In this document: positions 1 through 11,664 of the stretch, in pieces
How the letters are laid out: every line of letters begins with the position of its first letter
How positions within the stretch are numbered: position 1 is the first letter of the stretch
Origin: Osedax frankpressi
Taxonomy: Eukaryota > Annelida > Polychaeta > Sabellida > Siboglinidae
DNA: 64,000 nucleotides
Direction of reading: 5' to 3'
Assembly (NCBI GenBank): GCA_964035775.1
Contig: OZ038316.1
Location: forward strand, 3,000,420-3,064,419
Made by a program: the position numbers and the translations under genes
The notes under the pieces: model-generated
The model's input: the letters and a program-made list of their open reading frames with translations, nothing else
The model's database searches: none
Told to the model about the DNA's origin: nothing

Positions 1-83
1 GTGAAGGTTAGGAAAGGGATTTAGATAAAACATACATAATGAGGTTGTAAGCAAATTGTACAATATTTAACCTTGACACCTAT

Positions 84-290
84 TTGACATTTACATACCT
101 AGCTATGACCTCAAAATACCTATATATGACCTTTACAAACATAGCTATGACCTCAAAATACCTATATATGATCTTTAAAAAACATAGCTATGACCTCAAA
201 ATACCTATATATGACCTTTACAAACATAGCTATGACCTCAAAATACCTATATATGACCTTTACAAACATAGCTATGACCATAGATTTTTT
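84..290. repeat. Tandem repeat, 42-bp unit
   Basis: About five copies of a 42-bp unit containing TAGCTATGACCTCAAAATAC and CTATATATGACCTTTACAA. It lies just downstream of the last visible exon (353-411) of the minus-strand DWFxHD gene, inside its next intron. The short frame it opens is a repeat artefact. Confidence 0.9.
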
Positions 291-352
291 GAAATTGATT
301 GCAACATGAATCACCTTAACCTCAAAATGACGTCAACATGACTCACCTTGAC

Positions 353-3300
353 CCCATTGTGTCCATTTGACTTGTGATCATGTCTGTACCAATCCATAGT
401 TTCAGCATTTCCTGCCAAAATAATTCCAAATATTTATCAATGACCCTGTATTGTAAGACATCTGCCATGTATATTATCATGTTATGTAATGCTTATAAAC
501 CGGTGATGCAATTGTATTGCATCACAACTCAATGAGATGCCATTAAATATTCATTATTATATAATCAATAATAATATGGCAAATCCAGAGAAGATGTTTT
601 ATAAAATGCAGATGTTTCAGTGAAAATATATGAGTCACTATCTAGTGAGCTATGAGTCACTATCTAGTGAGCTATGACTCACTAGATAGTGAGCTATGAG
701 TCACTAGATAGTGAACTATGACTTACTAGATAATGAACTATGACTTACTAGATAGTGAGCTATGAGTCACTAGATAGTGAACTATGACTCACTAGATAGT
801 GAGCTATGACTCACTAGATAGTGAGCTATGACTCACTAGATAGTGAGCTATGAGTCACTAGATAGTGAGCTATGACTCACTAGATAGTGAGCTATGACTC
901 ACTAGATAGTGAGCTATGACTCACTAGATAGTGAGCTATAACTCATTAGATAGTGAGCTATGACTCACTATATAGTGAGCTATGAGTCACTAGATAGTGA
1001 GCTATGACTCACTAGATAGTGAGCTATGACTCACTAGATAGTGAGCTATGACTCACTAGATAGTGAGCTATGACTCACTAGATAGTGAGCTATGAGTCAC
1101 TAGATAGTGAGCTATGACTCACTAGATAGTGAGCTATGAGTCACTAGATAGTGAGCTATGACTCACTAGATAGTGAGCTATGAGTCACTAGATAGTGAAC
1201 TATGACTCACTAGATAGTGAACTATGACTCACTAGATAGTGAGCTATGACTCACTAGATAGTGAGCTATAAGTTATCCTATAATGCTAGATAATTTCGCA
1301 TATGTAAATAATAATAATAATAATAATAATTTCGCATATATCACATGATAATTTTTAATATGAAATTAGAGTTATTGATTTCTACATCATTTTTTTAAGA
1401 CAGGTAGAAATATAGAGATTAGACTCTACAATGTACACTGTATATCGTATAGTGTACACTGTACACTGGATAGCGTATAGTGTACGATGTACATTTAACA
1501 CTGTACATGTTATGTACAGTGTTAAATGTACATGCTATATTATATAATGAAAACCTATTTTATCTTTTGTTTCATTTGCCATTTCTCCCGAGAGGATTTT
1601 GTGAGTGACAATTGGAGAACTATAATCAACATTATCATCATGTTTAAACCTATAGGAGGTGTGGGGGTTGAGGGTTGAGGGTGGGGGGTTGAGGGTAGGG
1701 GTTTGAGGGTGGGGTTGAGGGTGGGGGTTGAGGGTGTGGGTTGAGGGTGGGGGTTGAGGGTGGGGGTTGAGGGTGGGGGTTGAGGGTGGGGGTTGAGGGT
1801 GGGGGTTGAGGGTGGGGGTTGAGGGTGGGGGTTGAGGGTTGAGGGTGGGGGTTGAGGGTTGAGGGTGGGGGTTGAAGGTGGGAGTTGAAGGTGGGGGTTG
1901 AGGGTGGGGTTGAGGGTAGGGATTGAGGGTAGGGGTTGAGGGTGGGGGTTGAGGGTTGAGGGTGGGGGTTGAGGGTGGGGGTTGAGGGTTGGGGTGGGGG
2001 TTGAGGGTTGAGGGTTGAAGGTGGGAGTTGAAGGTGGGGGTTGAGGGTGGGGGTTGAGGGTGGGGGTTGAGGGTGGGGGTTGAGGGTGGGGGTTGAGGGT
2101 GGGGGTTGAGGGTGGGGGTTGAGGGTGGGGGTTGAGGGTGGGGGTTGAGGGTGGGGGTTGAGGGTGAGGGCGTGGGGAGTTAGGGATGAGAGATCTATAT
2201 TTGAACAGCTTTAAGACTTTAAACATAATACTTAACATAAGACTTAACATAATACTTAATTTAATACTTAATTTAAGACATACTTTAAGACTTAACTTAA
2301 GACTTAACTTAAGACTTAACTTAAGACTTAACATAATACTAAACATAAGACTTAACATAATACTTAACTTAAGACTTAACTTAAGACTTAACTTAAGACT
2401 TAACTTAAGACTTAACATAATACTTAACTTAAGACTTAACTTAAGACTTAATATAAGTATGTATCAAGACTGATGTATACACAATAACCATTTCTCATCT
2501 ACTCCTTTGATCTTGTCAGAATTTTTACCAGCTTCAATTGTTCCTTTCGGTTTAGGCTCACCATCTGTATAAAGGGTCGAGGGTCACATAACGCTAATAA
2601 AAGTGAGAAGTTTTTTTAATAGGCATATAAATAAAGTAATATTGCTAATTGTTGTGAAAACTGAATTAGACCATAGTTCTAAAAAAATACATTAAATTCC
2701 ATAATTACCAATGCAAAGGTAATTTAAGTAATAATTTAATATATAATTTAAGGTAATTTAAGTTGAAATATAGAAAATTTAAATTATTTATCTAAACTAA
2801 TAGATCTTGAAAAGTACCAAATATACAATGTCATATTCACAATCAAACAAACAAAGTAAGCATTCTCATACAAATATATATATTCCTAAGTAATAAAATA
2901 ATGTATTATAATAAAATTAGAAAAACTTATTTAGAAATGTAAATATATCTTGATTTTAGACATTAATATAAAAATAAATACTAGAACTTTAGTCCATATC
3001 TTATAGATCTTCTAGTATAAATCTTAGAGCTACTAGTCTAGAGCTATTAGATCCACTATAGGGTTTAATCTAGAGCTATTAGGGACTATATATGGTCAAG
3101 TCTAGAGCTATTAAAGACTATAGAGGGTCTAGTCTAAAGCAATTAAAGACTATAGAGGATCTAGTCTAAAGCTATTAAAGACTATAGAGGGTCTAGTCTA
3201 AAGCTATTAAAGACTATAGAGGATCTAGTCTAAAGCTATTAAAGACTATAGATGGTCTAGTCTAAAGCTATTAAAGACTATAGAGTGTCTAGTCTAAAGC

Positions 3301-6300
3301 TATTAAAGACTATAGATGGTCTAGTCTAAAGCTATTAAAGACTATAGAAGGTCTAGTCTAAAGCTATTAAAGACAATAGAGGGTCTAGTCTAAAGCTATT
3401 AAAGACTATAGAAGGTCTAGTCTAGAGCTATTAAAGACTATAGAGGATCTAGTCTAAAGCTATTAAAGACTATAGAGGGTCTAGTCTAGAGCTATTAAAG
3501 ACTATAGATGGTCTAGTCTAAAGCTATTAAAGACTATAGAGTGTCTAGTCTAAAGCTATTAAAGACTATAGATGGTCTAGTCTAAAGCTATTAAAGACTA
3601 TAGAAGGTCTAGTCTAAAGCTATTAAAGACTATAGAAGGTCTAGTCTAAAGCTATTAAAGACAATAGAGGGTCTAGTCTAAAGCTATTAAAGACTATAGA
3701 AGGTCTAGTCTAAAGCTATTAAAGACTATAGAGGATCTAGTCTAAAGCTATTAAAGATTATAGAGAGTCTAGTCTAAAGCTATTAAAGACTATAGAGGGT
3801 CTAGTCTAAAGCTATTAAAGACTATAGATGGTCTAGTCTAAAGCTATTAAAGACTATAGAAGGTCTAGTCTAAAGCTATTAAAGACAATAGAGGGTCTAG
3901 TCTAAAGCTATTAAAGACTATAGAAGGTCTAGTCTAGAGCTATTAAAGACTATAGAGGATCTAGTCTAAAGCTATTAAAGACTATAGAGGGTCTAGTCTA
4001 GAGCTATTAAAGACTATAGATGGTCTAGTCTAAAGCTATTAAAGACTATAGATGGTCTAGTCTAAAGCTATTAAAGACTATAGAAGGTCTAGTCTAAAGC
4101 TATTAAAGACTATAGAAGGTCTAGTCTAAAGCTATTAAAGACAATAGAGGGTCTAGTCTAAAGCTATTAAAGACTATAGAAGGTCTAGTCTAAAGCTATT
4201 AAAGACTATAGAGGATCTAGTCTAAAGCTATTAAAGATTATAGAGAGTCTAGTCTAAAGCTATTAAAGACTATAGAGGGTCTAGTCTAAAGCTATTAAAG
4301 ACTATAGAGGGTCTAGTCTAAAGCTATTAAAGACTATAGAGGGTCTAGTCTAAAGCTATTAAAGACTATAGATGGTCTAGTCTAAAGCTATTAAAGACTA
4401 TAGAGGATCTAGTCTAAAGCTATTAAAGACTATAGAGGGTCTAGTCTAAAGCTATTAAAGACTATAGAGGGTCTAGTCTAAAGCTATTAAAAACTATAGA
4501 AGGTCTAGTCTAGAGCTATTAAAGACTATAGAAGGTCTAGTCTAAAGCTATTAAAGACTATAGATGGTCTAGTCTAAAGCTATTAAAGACTATAGATGGT
4601 CTAGTCTAAAGCTATTAAAGACTATAGAGGATCTAGTCTAAAGCTATTAAAGACTAGAGGATCTAGTCTAAAGCTATTAAAGACTATAGAGGGTCTAGTC
4701 TAAAGCTATTAAAGACTATAGATGGTCTAGTCTAAAGCTATTAAAGACAATAGAGGGTCTAGTCTAAAGCTATTAAAGACTATAGAGGGTCTAGTCTAAA
4801 GCTATTAAAGACTATAGAGGGTCTAGTCTAAAGCTATTTAAGACTATAGAGGGTCTAGTCTAAAGCTATTAAATACTATAGAGGGTCTAGTCTAAAGCTA
4901 TTAAAGACTATAGAGGGTCTAGTCTAAAGCTATTAAAGACTATAGAGGGTCTAGTCTAAAGCTATTAAAGACTATAGAGGGTCTAGTCTAAAGCTATTAA
5001 ATACTATAGAAGGTCTAGTCTAGAGCTATTAAAGACTATAGATGGTCTAGTCTAAAGCTATTAAAGACTATAGAGGGTCTAGTCTTAACTAACTAAATAC
5101 AGTCTGAGGATGGTGTTGGAACCACTGGTCAGCTTTAGATTTATTTTTCTCAGCAGCATCCAATGCTTGTTGATGATGAAGACGTACAGGAGGGGTGGGT
5201 TCATTCTGCATAGGGGGCGTGGCTTAGAGGTGAACAAGTGAGTGTGTGTTGTGAGTAGGTGAGTGAGTGGGTGAGTGAGTGAGTGGGTGAGTAAGGGAGT
5301 GAATGAGAGATGAGTGGGTGAGTAAGTGAGTGAGTAAGGGAGTGAATGAGTGAGTGAGTGAGTGTGTGTTGTGAGTAGGTGAGTGAGTGGGTGAGTGAGT
5401 GGGTGAGTGAGTGGGTGAGTAAGTGGGTGAGTAAGTGAGTGAGTAAGTGAGTGAGTAAGGGAGTGAATGAGTGAGTGAGTGAGTGGGTGAGTGTGTGTTG
5501 TGAGTAGGTGAGTGAGTGGGTGAGTGAGTGAGTGAGTGGGTGAATGAGTGAGTGTGTAAGGGAGTGAATGAGTGAGTGAGTGTGTGAGTGTGTGTTGTGA
5601 GTAGGTGAGTGAGTGGGTGAGTGAGTGAGTGGGTGAATGAGTGGGTGAATGAGTGAGTGTGTGTGTAAGGGAGTGAATGAGTGTAAGAGTGTGTGTTGTG
5701 AGTAGGTGAGTGAGTGGGTAAGTGAGTAGGTGAGTGAGTAGGTGAGTGAGTGAGTGAGTGGGTGAATGAGTGAGTGTGTAAGGGAGTGAATGAGTGAGTG
5801 AGTGCGTGAGTGTGTGTTGTGAGTAGGTGAGTGAGTGGGTGAGTGAGTGAGTGGGTGAGTGGGTGGGTGAATGAGTGAGTGTGTAAGGGAGTGAATGAGT
5901 GAGTGAGTGAGTGTGTGTTGTGAGTAGGCGAGTGAGTGGGTGAGTGGGTGAATGAGTGAGTGTGTAAGGGAGTGAATGAGTGAGTGAGTGCGTGAGTGTG
6001 TGTTGTGAGTAGGTGAGTGAGTGGGTGAGTGAGTGAGTGGGTGAGTGAGTGGGTGAATGAGTGAGTGTGTAAGGGAGTGAATGAGTGAGTAAGTGTGTGT
6101 TGTGAGTAGGTGAGTGAGTGGGTGAGTGAGTAGGTGAGTGTGAGTAGGTGAGTGTGAGTGTGAGTATGAAACTATAGATATAAATATTAACAATCATATC
6201 TGAATTTGTGATGGACTAGCAAGCATTCAGGTATAATACTGAATAACCGCTACCTATTATATAAAGCAGTGTGGGCGTGGTATAGAAATGTGGGGCGGGA

Positions 6301-6766
6301 CATAATGAGGTATCTATATGAAAGGAAGTTGTTTACAAATATATTGGCTTTGGATTGATCCATTTACTAGCAACTGTCTTAATTACATTGTTCGAGATAC
6401 AATGTGCTGGTAGGCGGGGAGCGGGGCGTGGCGGGACGTCGCTGATTGACAGGTGATTATGTAATAACGAGGTGGTGTTTAAGTGTTTAAGTGTAGGCCA
6501 AAGTGTGTCAATAGAGATTCACTAACGAAAAACAGAGCAACAACAAACCCTTCGTATTACGTAATAATGCTCGCGATTACGTAATTACGCGCACTATTAA
6601 CAGATATAGTTTTAAGTTATGAGTTTGATACGCAAACCTTGATATTTTTACCGTCGTGTCTAAACCAATCGGAAGTGCTTTTGAGTTTTCTCGCAATATC
6701 TTCAGCGGGTCCCTTTGTCCTGGGGTGCAGGGTCGGAGATATGGGTCTACCTGGCATGCTTGGCAT
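353..6766 (-). CDS. DWFxHD-repeat protein gene, partial (at least five exons, continues past left edge)
   Basis: Exons in transcript order: 6766-6638, 5205-5094, 2564-2489, 1649-1555 and 411-353. All borders are GT..AG and phases agree (0, 1, 0-2 split in TG|G, 1). The joined reading frame gives 157 residues with a motif that recurs four times: SDWFRHD, DQWFQHH, EKWFKHD (the W codon is split across the third intron) and MDWYRHD. Each motif follows a stretch of the type P-x-x-R/K...A/G..K-x-K-(S/G), for example EPTPPVRLHHQQALDAAEK and EPKPKGTIEAGKNSDKIKG. This regular recurrence across independent exons is the main evidence for the model. The protein looks hydrophilic, with no membrane segment. 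I do not recognise the family and assign no function. The first exon opens with ATG right after a CAG acceptor, so it may be an internal exon; the true start could lie upstream of the 11-bp array. The 3' part is beyond base 1. Confidence 0.75.
627..1272. repeat. Tandem repeat, 22-bp palindromic unit with AP-1-like sites
   Basis: About 29 copies of a unit made of CTCACTAGATAGTGAG followed by CTATGA. The first part is a hairpin with 7-bp arms and a GA centre. Each junction creates TGACTCA or TGAGTCA, the AP-1 (TRE) consensus. It lies in the intron between exons 1555-1649 and 353-411 of the DWFxHD gene. Confidence 0.93.
1430..1545. repeat. GTACACTGTAC-type palindromic repeat cluster
   Basis: Overlapping inverted repeats of GTACACTGTAC and TTAACACTGTACAT type, including a long inverted pair around 1484-1530. 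Similar clusters occur near 12,090, 45,700, 48,170 and 60,490. It ends about 10 bases from the donor at 1554. Confidence 0.75.
1652..2172. repeat. G-rich minisatellite, 13-bp unit TGAGGGTGGGGGT
   Basis: About 40 near-identical 13-bp units. On the sense strand of the minus gene they read as C-rich CTCAACCCCCACC and end directly at the acceptor of exon 1649-1555 (CCTATAG). The plus (template) strand has regularly spaced G runs able to form G-quadruplexes. Confidence 0.95.
2205..2458. repeat. Tandem repeat, 12-bp unit ACTTAACTTAAG
   Basis: About 20 copies with CATAATACTTAA variants. It starts about 30 bases downstream (in the minus sense) of the donor of exon 2564-2489, so this short intron carries one array at each end. 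Confidence 0.92.
3030..5085. repeat. Minisatellite, 32-bp unit
   Basis: About 64 copies of a 32-bp unit containing CTAGTCTAAAGCTATTAAAG and ACTATAGAGGGT. Higher-order blocks recur, for example the GATGG/GAAGG/ACAATAG series near 3300-3400, 3550-3700 and 4030-4170. The array ends about 9 bases from the GTTAGT donor of exon 5205-5094 and fills most of the intron. Confidence 0.96.
5226..6171. repeat. Minisatellite based on GAGT tetramers with a higher-order unit
   Basis: GAGTGAGTGGGT blocks are punctuated by GTGTGTTGTGAGTAGG roughly every 110-120 bp. The sense strand of the DWFxHD gene is pyrimidine-rich (CTCACTCACC) and the array ends about 20 bases before the acceptor of exon 5205-5094. The two long minus-strand frames here (THSLTHS repeats) are repeat translations, not genes. 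Confidence 0.95.
6230..6600. promoter_or_regulatory. Candidate intronic regulatory element: GC boxes, Pbx/Meis site, three PAR-bZIP sites
   Basis: This CpG-containing segment stands out in AT-rich surroundings. It has GGGGCGTGGCGGG boxes (6421-6435), TGATTGACAG at 6443-6452 (Pbx-Meis composite consensus), ATTATGTAAT at 6456-6465, and ATTACGTAAT at 6556-6565 and 6576-6585 (PAR-bZIP/D-box consensus). The last two are exactly 20 bp apart. It lies in the intron just after exon 6766-6638 of the DWFxHD gene. Function is inferred from motifs only. Confidence 0.4.
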
Positions 6767-6769
6767 CTG

Positions 6770-9700
6770 ATAGGTAGTGAGGTAGTAGTGAGGTAGTAGT
6801 GAGGTAGTAGTGAGGTAGTAGTGAGGTAGTAGTGAGGTAGTGGTGAGGTAGTGGTGAGGTAGTAGTGAGGTTGTGGTGAGGTAGTGGTGAGGTAGTAGTG
6901 AGGTAGTAGTGAGGTAGTAGTGAGGTAGTAGTGAGGTAGTAGTGAGGTAGTGGTGAGGTAGTGGTGAGGTAGTGGTGAGGTAGTGGTGAGGTAGTAGTGA
7001 GGTAGTAGTGAGGTAGTAGTGAGGTAGTGGTGAGGTAGTGGTGAGGTAGTGGTGAGGTAGTGGTGAGGTAGTAGTGAGGTAGTAGTGAGGTAGTAGTGAG
7101 GTAGTAGTGATGTAGTAGTGAGGTAGTAGTGAGGTAGTAGTGAGGTAGTAGTGAGGTAGTGGTGAGGTAGTGGTGAGGTAGTAGTGAGGTAGTAGTGAGG
7201 TAGTGGTGAGGTAGTGGTGAGGTAGTAGTGAGGTAGTAGTGAGGTAGTGGTGAGGTAGTAGTGAGGTAGTAGTGAGGTAGTAGTGAGGTAGTAGTGAGAT
7301 AGTGGTGAGGTAGTAGTGAGGTAGTAGTGAGGTAGTAGTGAGGTAGTGGTGAGGTAGTAGTGAGGTAGTAGTGAGGTAGTAGTGGGGTAGTAGTGGGGTA
7401 GTAGTGGGGTAGTAGTGAGGTAGTAGTGAGGTAGTAGTGAGGTAGTAGTGAGGTAGTAGTGAGGTAGTAGTGAGGTAGTAGTGAGGTAGTGGTGAGGTAG
7501 TAGTGAGGTAGTAGTGAGGTAGTAGTGGGGTAGTAGTGAGATAGTGGTGAGGTAGTAGTGAGGTAGTAGTGAGGTAGTAGTGAGGTAGTAGTGAGGTAGT
7601 GGTGATGTAGTAGTGAGGTGGTAGTGAGGTAGTAGTGAGGTAGTAGTGAGGTAGTGGTGAGGTAGTAGTGAGGTAGTAGTGAGGTGGTAGTGAGGTAGTA
7701 GTGAGGTAGTAGTGAGGTAGTGGTGAGGTAGTAGTGAGGTAGTAGTGAGGTAGTAGTGAGGTAGTAGTGAGGTAGTAGTGAGGTAGTAGTGAGGTAGTAG
7801 TGAGGTAGTGGTGAGGTAGTAGTGAGGTAGTGGTGAGGTAGTGGTGAGGTAGTAGTGATGTAGTAGTGAGGTAGTAGTGAGGTAGTAGTGAGGTAGTAGT
7901 GAGGTAGTGGTGAGGTAGTGGTGAGGTAGTAGTGAGGTAGTAGTGAGGTAGTGGTGAGGTAGTGGTGAGGTAGTAGTGAGGTAGTAGTGAGGTAGTAGCG
8001 AGGTAGTAGCGAGGTCGTGGCGAGGTAGTAGCGAGGTAGTAGTGAGGTAGTAGTGAGGTAGTAGAGAGGTAGTAGTGAGGTAGTAGTGAGGTAGTAGTGA
8101 GGTAATAGTGAGGTAGTAGTGAGGTAGTGGTGAGGTAGTAGTGAGGTAGTAGTGAGGTAGTAGTGAGGTAGTATTGAGGTAGTGGTGAGGTAGTAGTGAG
8201 GTAGTGGTGAGGTAGTAGTGAGGTAGTGGTGAGGTAGTGGTGAGGTAGTAGTGAGGTGGTAGTGAGGTAGTAGTGAGGTAGTAGTGAGGTAGTGGTGAGG
8301 TAGTAGTGAGGTAGTAGTGAGGTAGTAGTGAGGTAGTAGTGAGGTAGTAGTGAGGTAGTGGTGAGGTAGTAGTGAGGTAGTGGTGAGGTAGTGGTGAGGT
8401 AGTAGTGATGTAGTAGTGAGGTAGTAGTGAGGTAGTAGTGAGGTAGTGGTGAGGTAGTAGTGAGGTAGTAGTGAGGTAGTAGTGAGGTAGTGGTGAGGTA
8501 GTAGTGAGGTAGTAGTGAGGTAATAGTGAGGTAGTAGTGAGGTAGTGGTGAGGTAGTAGTGAGGTAGTAGTGAGGTAGTAGTGAGGTAGTAGAGAGGTAG
8601 TAGTGAGGTAGTAGTGAGGTAGTAGTGAGGTAATAGTGAGGTAGTAGTGAGGTAGTGGTGAGGTAGTAGTGAGGTAGTAGTGAGGTAGTAGTGAGGTAGT
8701 ATTGAGGTAGTGGTGAGGTAGTAGTGAGGTAGTGGTGAGGTAGTAGTGAGGTAGTGGTGAGGTAGTGGTGAGGTAGTAGTGAGGTGGTAGTGAGGTAGTA
8801 GTGAGGTAGTAGTGAGGTAGTGGTGAGGTAGTAGTGAGGTAGTAGTGAGGTAGTAGTGAGGTAGTAGTGAGGTAGTAGTGAGGTAGTGGTGAGGTAGTAG
8901 TGAGGTAGTGGTGAGGTAGTGGTGAGGTAGTAGTGATGTAGTAGTGAGGTAGTAGTGAGGTAGTAGTGAGGTAGTGGTGAGGTAGTAGTGAGGTAGTAGT
9001 GAGGTAGTAGTGAGGTAGTGGTGAGGTAGTAGTGAGGTAGTAGTGAGGTAGTAGTGAGGTAGTAGTGAGGTAGTGGTGAGGTAGTAGTTAGGTAGTGGTG
9101 AGGTAGTAGTGAGGTAGTAGTGAGGAAGTGGTGAGGTAGTAGTGAGGTAGTAGTGAGGTAGTAGTGAGGTAGTGGTGAGGTAGTAATGAGGTAGTGGTGA
9201 GGTAGTGGTGAGGTAGTAGTGAGGTAGTAGTGAGGTAGTAGTGAGGTAGTAGTGAGGTAGTGGTGAGGTAGTGGTGAGGTAGTAGTGAGGTAGTAGTGAG
9301 GTAGTAGTGAGGTAGTGGTGAGGTAGTAGTGAGGTAGTAGTGAGGTAGTAGTGAGGTAGTAGTGAGATAGTGGTGAGGTAGTAGTGAGGTAGTAGTGAGG
9401 TAGTAGTGAGGTAGCGGTGAGGTAATAGTGAGGTAATAGTGAGGTAGTAGTGAGGTAGTAGTGAGGTAGTAGTGAGGTAGTAGTGAGGTAGTGGTGAGGT
9501 AGTGGTGAGGTAGTAGTGAGGTAGTAGTGAGGTAGTAGTTAGGTAGTGGTGAGGTAGTAGTGAGGTAGTAGTGAGGTAGTAGTGAGGTAGTAGTGAGATA
9601 GTGGTGAGGTAGTAGTGAGGTAGTAGTGAGGTAGCGGTGAGGTAGTAGTGAGATAGTAGTGAGGTAGTAGTGAGGTAGTAGTGAGGTAGTAGTGAGGTAG

Positions 9701-11045
9701 TAGTGAGGTAGTAGTTAGGTAGTGGTGAGGTAGTAGTGAGGTAGTAGTGAGGTAGTAGTGAGGTAGTAGTGAGATAGTGGTGAGGTAGTAGTGAGGTAGT
9801 AGTGAGGCAGCGGTGAGGTAGTAGTGAGATAGTAGTGAGGTAGTAGTGAGGTAGTAGTGAGGTAGTAGTGAGGTAGTGGTGAGGTAGTGGTGAGGTAGTA
9901 GTGAGGTAGCGGTGAGGTAGCGGTGAGGTAGTAGTGAGGTAGTAGTGAGGTAGTAGTGAGGTATTAGTGAGGTAGTAGTGAGGTAGTAGTGAGGTAGTGG
10001 TGAGGTAGTAGTGAGGTAGTAGTGAGGTAGTGGTGAGGTAGTAGTGAGGTAGTAGTGAGGTAGTAGTTAGGTAGTGGCGAGGTAGTAGTGAGGTAGTAGT
10101 GAGGTAGTGGTGAGGTAGTAGTGAGGTAGTAGTGAGGTAGTAGTGAGGTGGTAGTGGGGTAGTAGTGAGGTAGTAGTGAGGTAGTAGTGAGGTAGTGGTG
10201 AGGTAGTAGTGAGGTAGTGGTGAGGTAGTAGTGAGGTAGTAGTGAGGTAGCGGTGAGGTAGTAGTGAGGTAGTAGTGAGGTAGTAGTGAGGTAGTAGTGA
10301 GGTAGTAGTGAGGTAGTAGTGAGGTAGTGGTGAGGTAGTAGTTAGGTAGTGGTGAGGTAGTAGTGAGGTAGTAGTGAGGTAGTAGTAAGGTAGTAGTGAG
10401 ATAGTGGTGAGGTAGTAGTGAGGTAGTAGTGAGGTAGCGGTGAGGTAATAGTGAGATAGTAGTGAGGTAGTAGTGAGGTAGTAGTGAGGTAGTAGTGAGG
10501 TAGTAGTGAGGTAGTGGTGAGGTAGTGGTGAGGTAGTAGTGAGGTAGTAGTGAGGTAGTAGTTAGGTAGTAGTTAGGTAGTGGTGAGGTAGTAGTGAGGT
10601 AGTAGTGAGGTAGTAGTGAGGTAGTAGTGAGATAGTGGTGAGGTAGTAGTGAGGTAGTAGTGAGGTAGCGGTGAGGTAGTAGTGAGATAGTAGTGAGGTA
10701 GTAGTGAGGTAGTAGTGAGGTAGTAGTGAGGTAGTGGTGAGGTAGTGGTGAGGTAGTAGTGAGGTAGTAGTGAGGTAGCGGTGAGGTAGTAGTGAGGTAG
10801 TAGTGAGGTAGTAGTGAGGTATTAGTGAGGTAGTAGTGAGGTAGTAGTGAGGTAGTGGTGAGGTAGTAGTGAGGTAGTAGTGAGGTAGTGGTGAGGTAGT
10901 AGTGAGGTAGTAGTGAGGTAGTAGTTAGGTAGTGGTGAGGTAGTAGTGAGGTAGTAGTGAGGTAGTAGTGAGATAGTGGTGAGGTAGTAGTGAGGTAGTA
11001 GTGAGGAAGTAGTGAGGTAATGGTGAGGTAGTAGTGAAGTAGTAG
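6770..11045. repeat. 11-bp satellite array TGAGGTAGTAG / TGAGGTAGTGG
   Basis: About 385 tandem 11-bp units over 4.3 kb, varying mostly at position 10 (A or G). Higher-order copies exist, for example the TATTGAGG variant recurs 528 bp (48 units) apart at 8171 and 8699. On the minus strand (sense for the DWFxHD gene) the unit is CTACTACCTCA and the array runs into the acceptor CTACCTATCAG at 6767. A 1441-residue frame (LLPHYYLTTTS repeats) exists only because 11 is not a multiple of 3 and the unit lacks stops; I do not call it a gene. The same unit fills MGRN1 intron 10. Confidence 0.97.
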
Positions 11046-11109
11046 CAATGTAAAATAATATTCAGTTAACATCTGCTTTATATTTATTTTACATATTAAG
11101 AATTGTACA

Positions 11110-11171
11110 AATACTTATTTTATTTAGTTACACACATACATGCACACACATACATACATATACATATATAC

Positions 11172-11253
<82 letters not shown>

Positions 11254-11456
11254 AATACACAGTAATATTTAGGACAAACTAGATATATGAGATGGTCTAT
11301 TATGTAATAGCTTCACATAATTATATATTCATGTGTGTAATGTGTGTGTATGTGTGTGTGTATGTGTATGTGTATGTATGTGTGTGTGTATGGGTGTGTG
11401 TGTATGTGTATGTGTGTTTGTTTGTGCGTGTGTGTGTGTATGTGTATGTGTGTTTA

Positions 11457-11487
<31 letters not shown>

Positions 11488-11553
11488 GTTTGTGCGTGTG
11501 TGTGTGCGTGTGTGTGTGTATGTGTATGTGTGTGTATGTGTGTGTGTGTGTGC

Positions 11554-11595
<42 letters not shown>

Positions 11596-11616
11596 GTGTG
11601 TGTGCGTGTGTGTGTG

Positions 11617-11664
<48 letters not shown>

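Noticed and set aside
1555-2418. 287-residue frame of HPQPPPSTPT repeats
   Set aside because: Array translation; the true exon 1555-1649 uses another frame that gives FKHDD and joins in phase.
3030-5085. CRISPR-like regular repeats
   Set aside because: Units are contiguous with no unique spacers, and the sequence is eukaryotic; it is an ordinary minisatellite.
5085-6197. Two overlapping 330-370-residue THSLTHS frames
   Set aside because: Translations of the GAGT minisatellite. Only the segment 5094-5205, in a different exon model, is coding.
6770-11045. The array as a let-7 microRNA gene
   Set aside because: Only nucleotides 1-11 match and no precursor hairpin is formed; at most it is a target or sink, not a source.
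6747-11072. 1441-residue open reading frame on the minus strand (LLPHYYLTTTS repeats)
   Set aside because: It is the translation of an 11-bp satellite that lacks stops in this frame; exon evidence shows the array is intronic.
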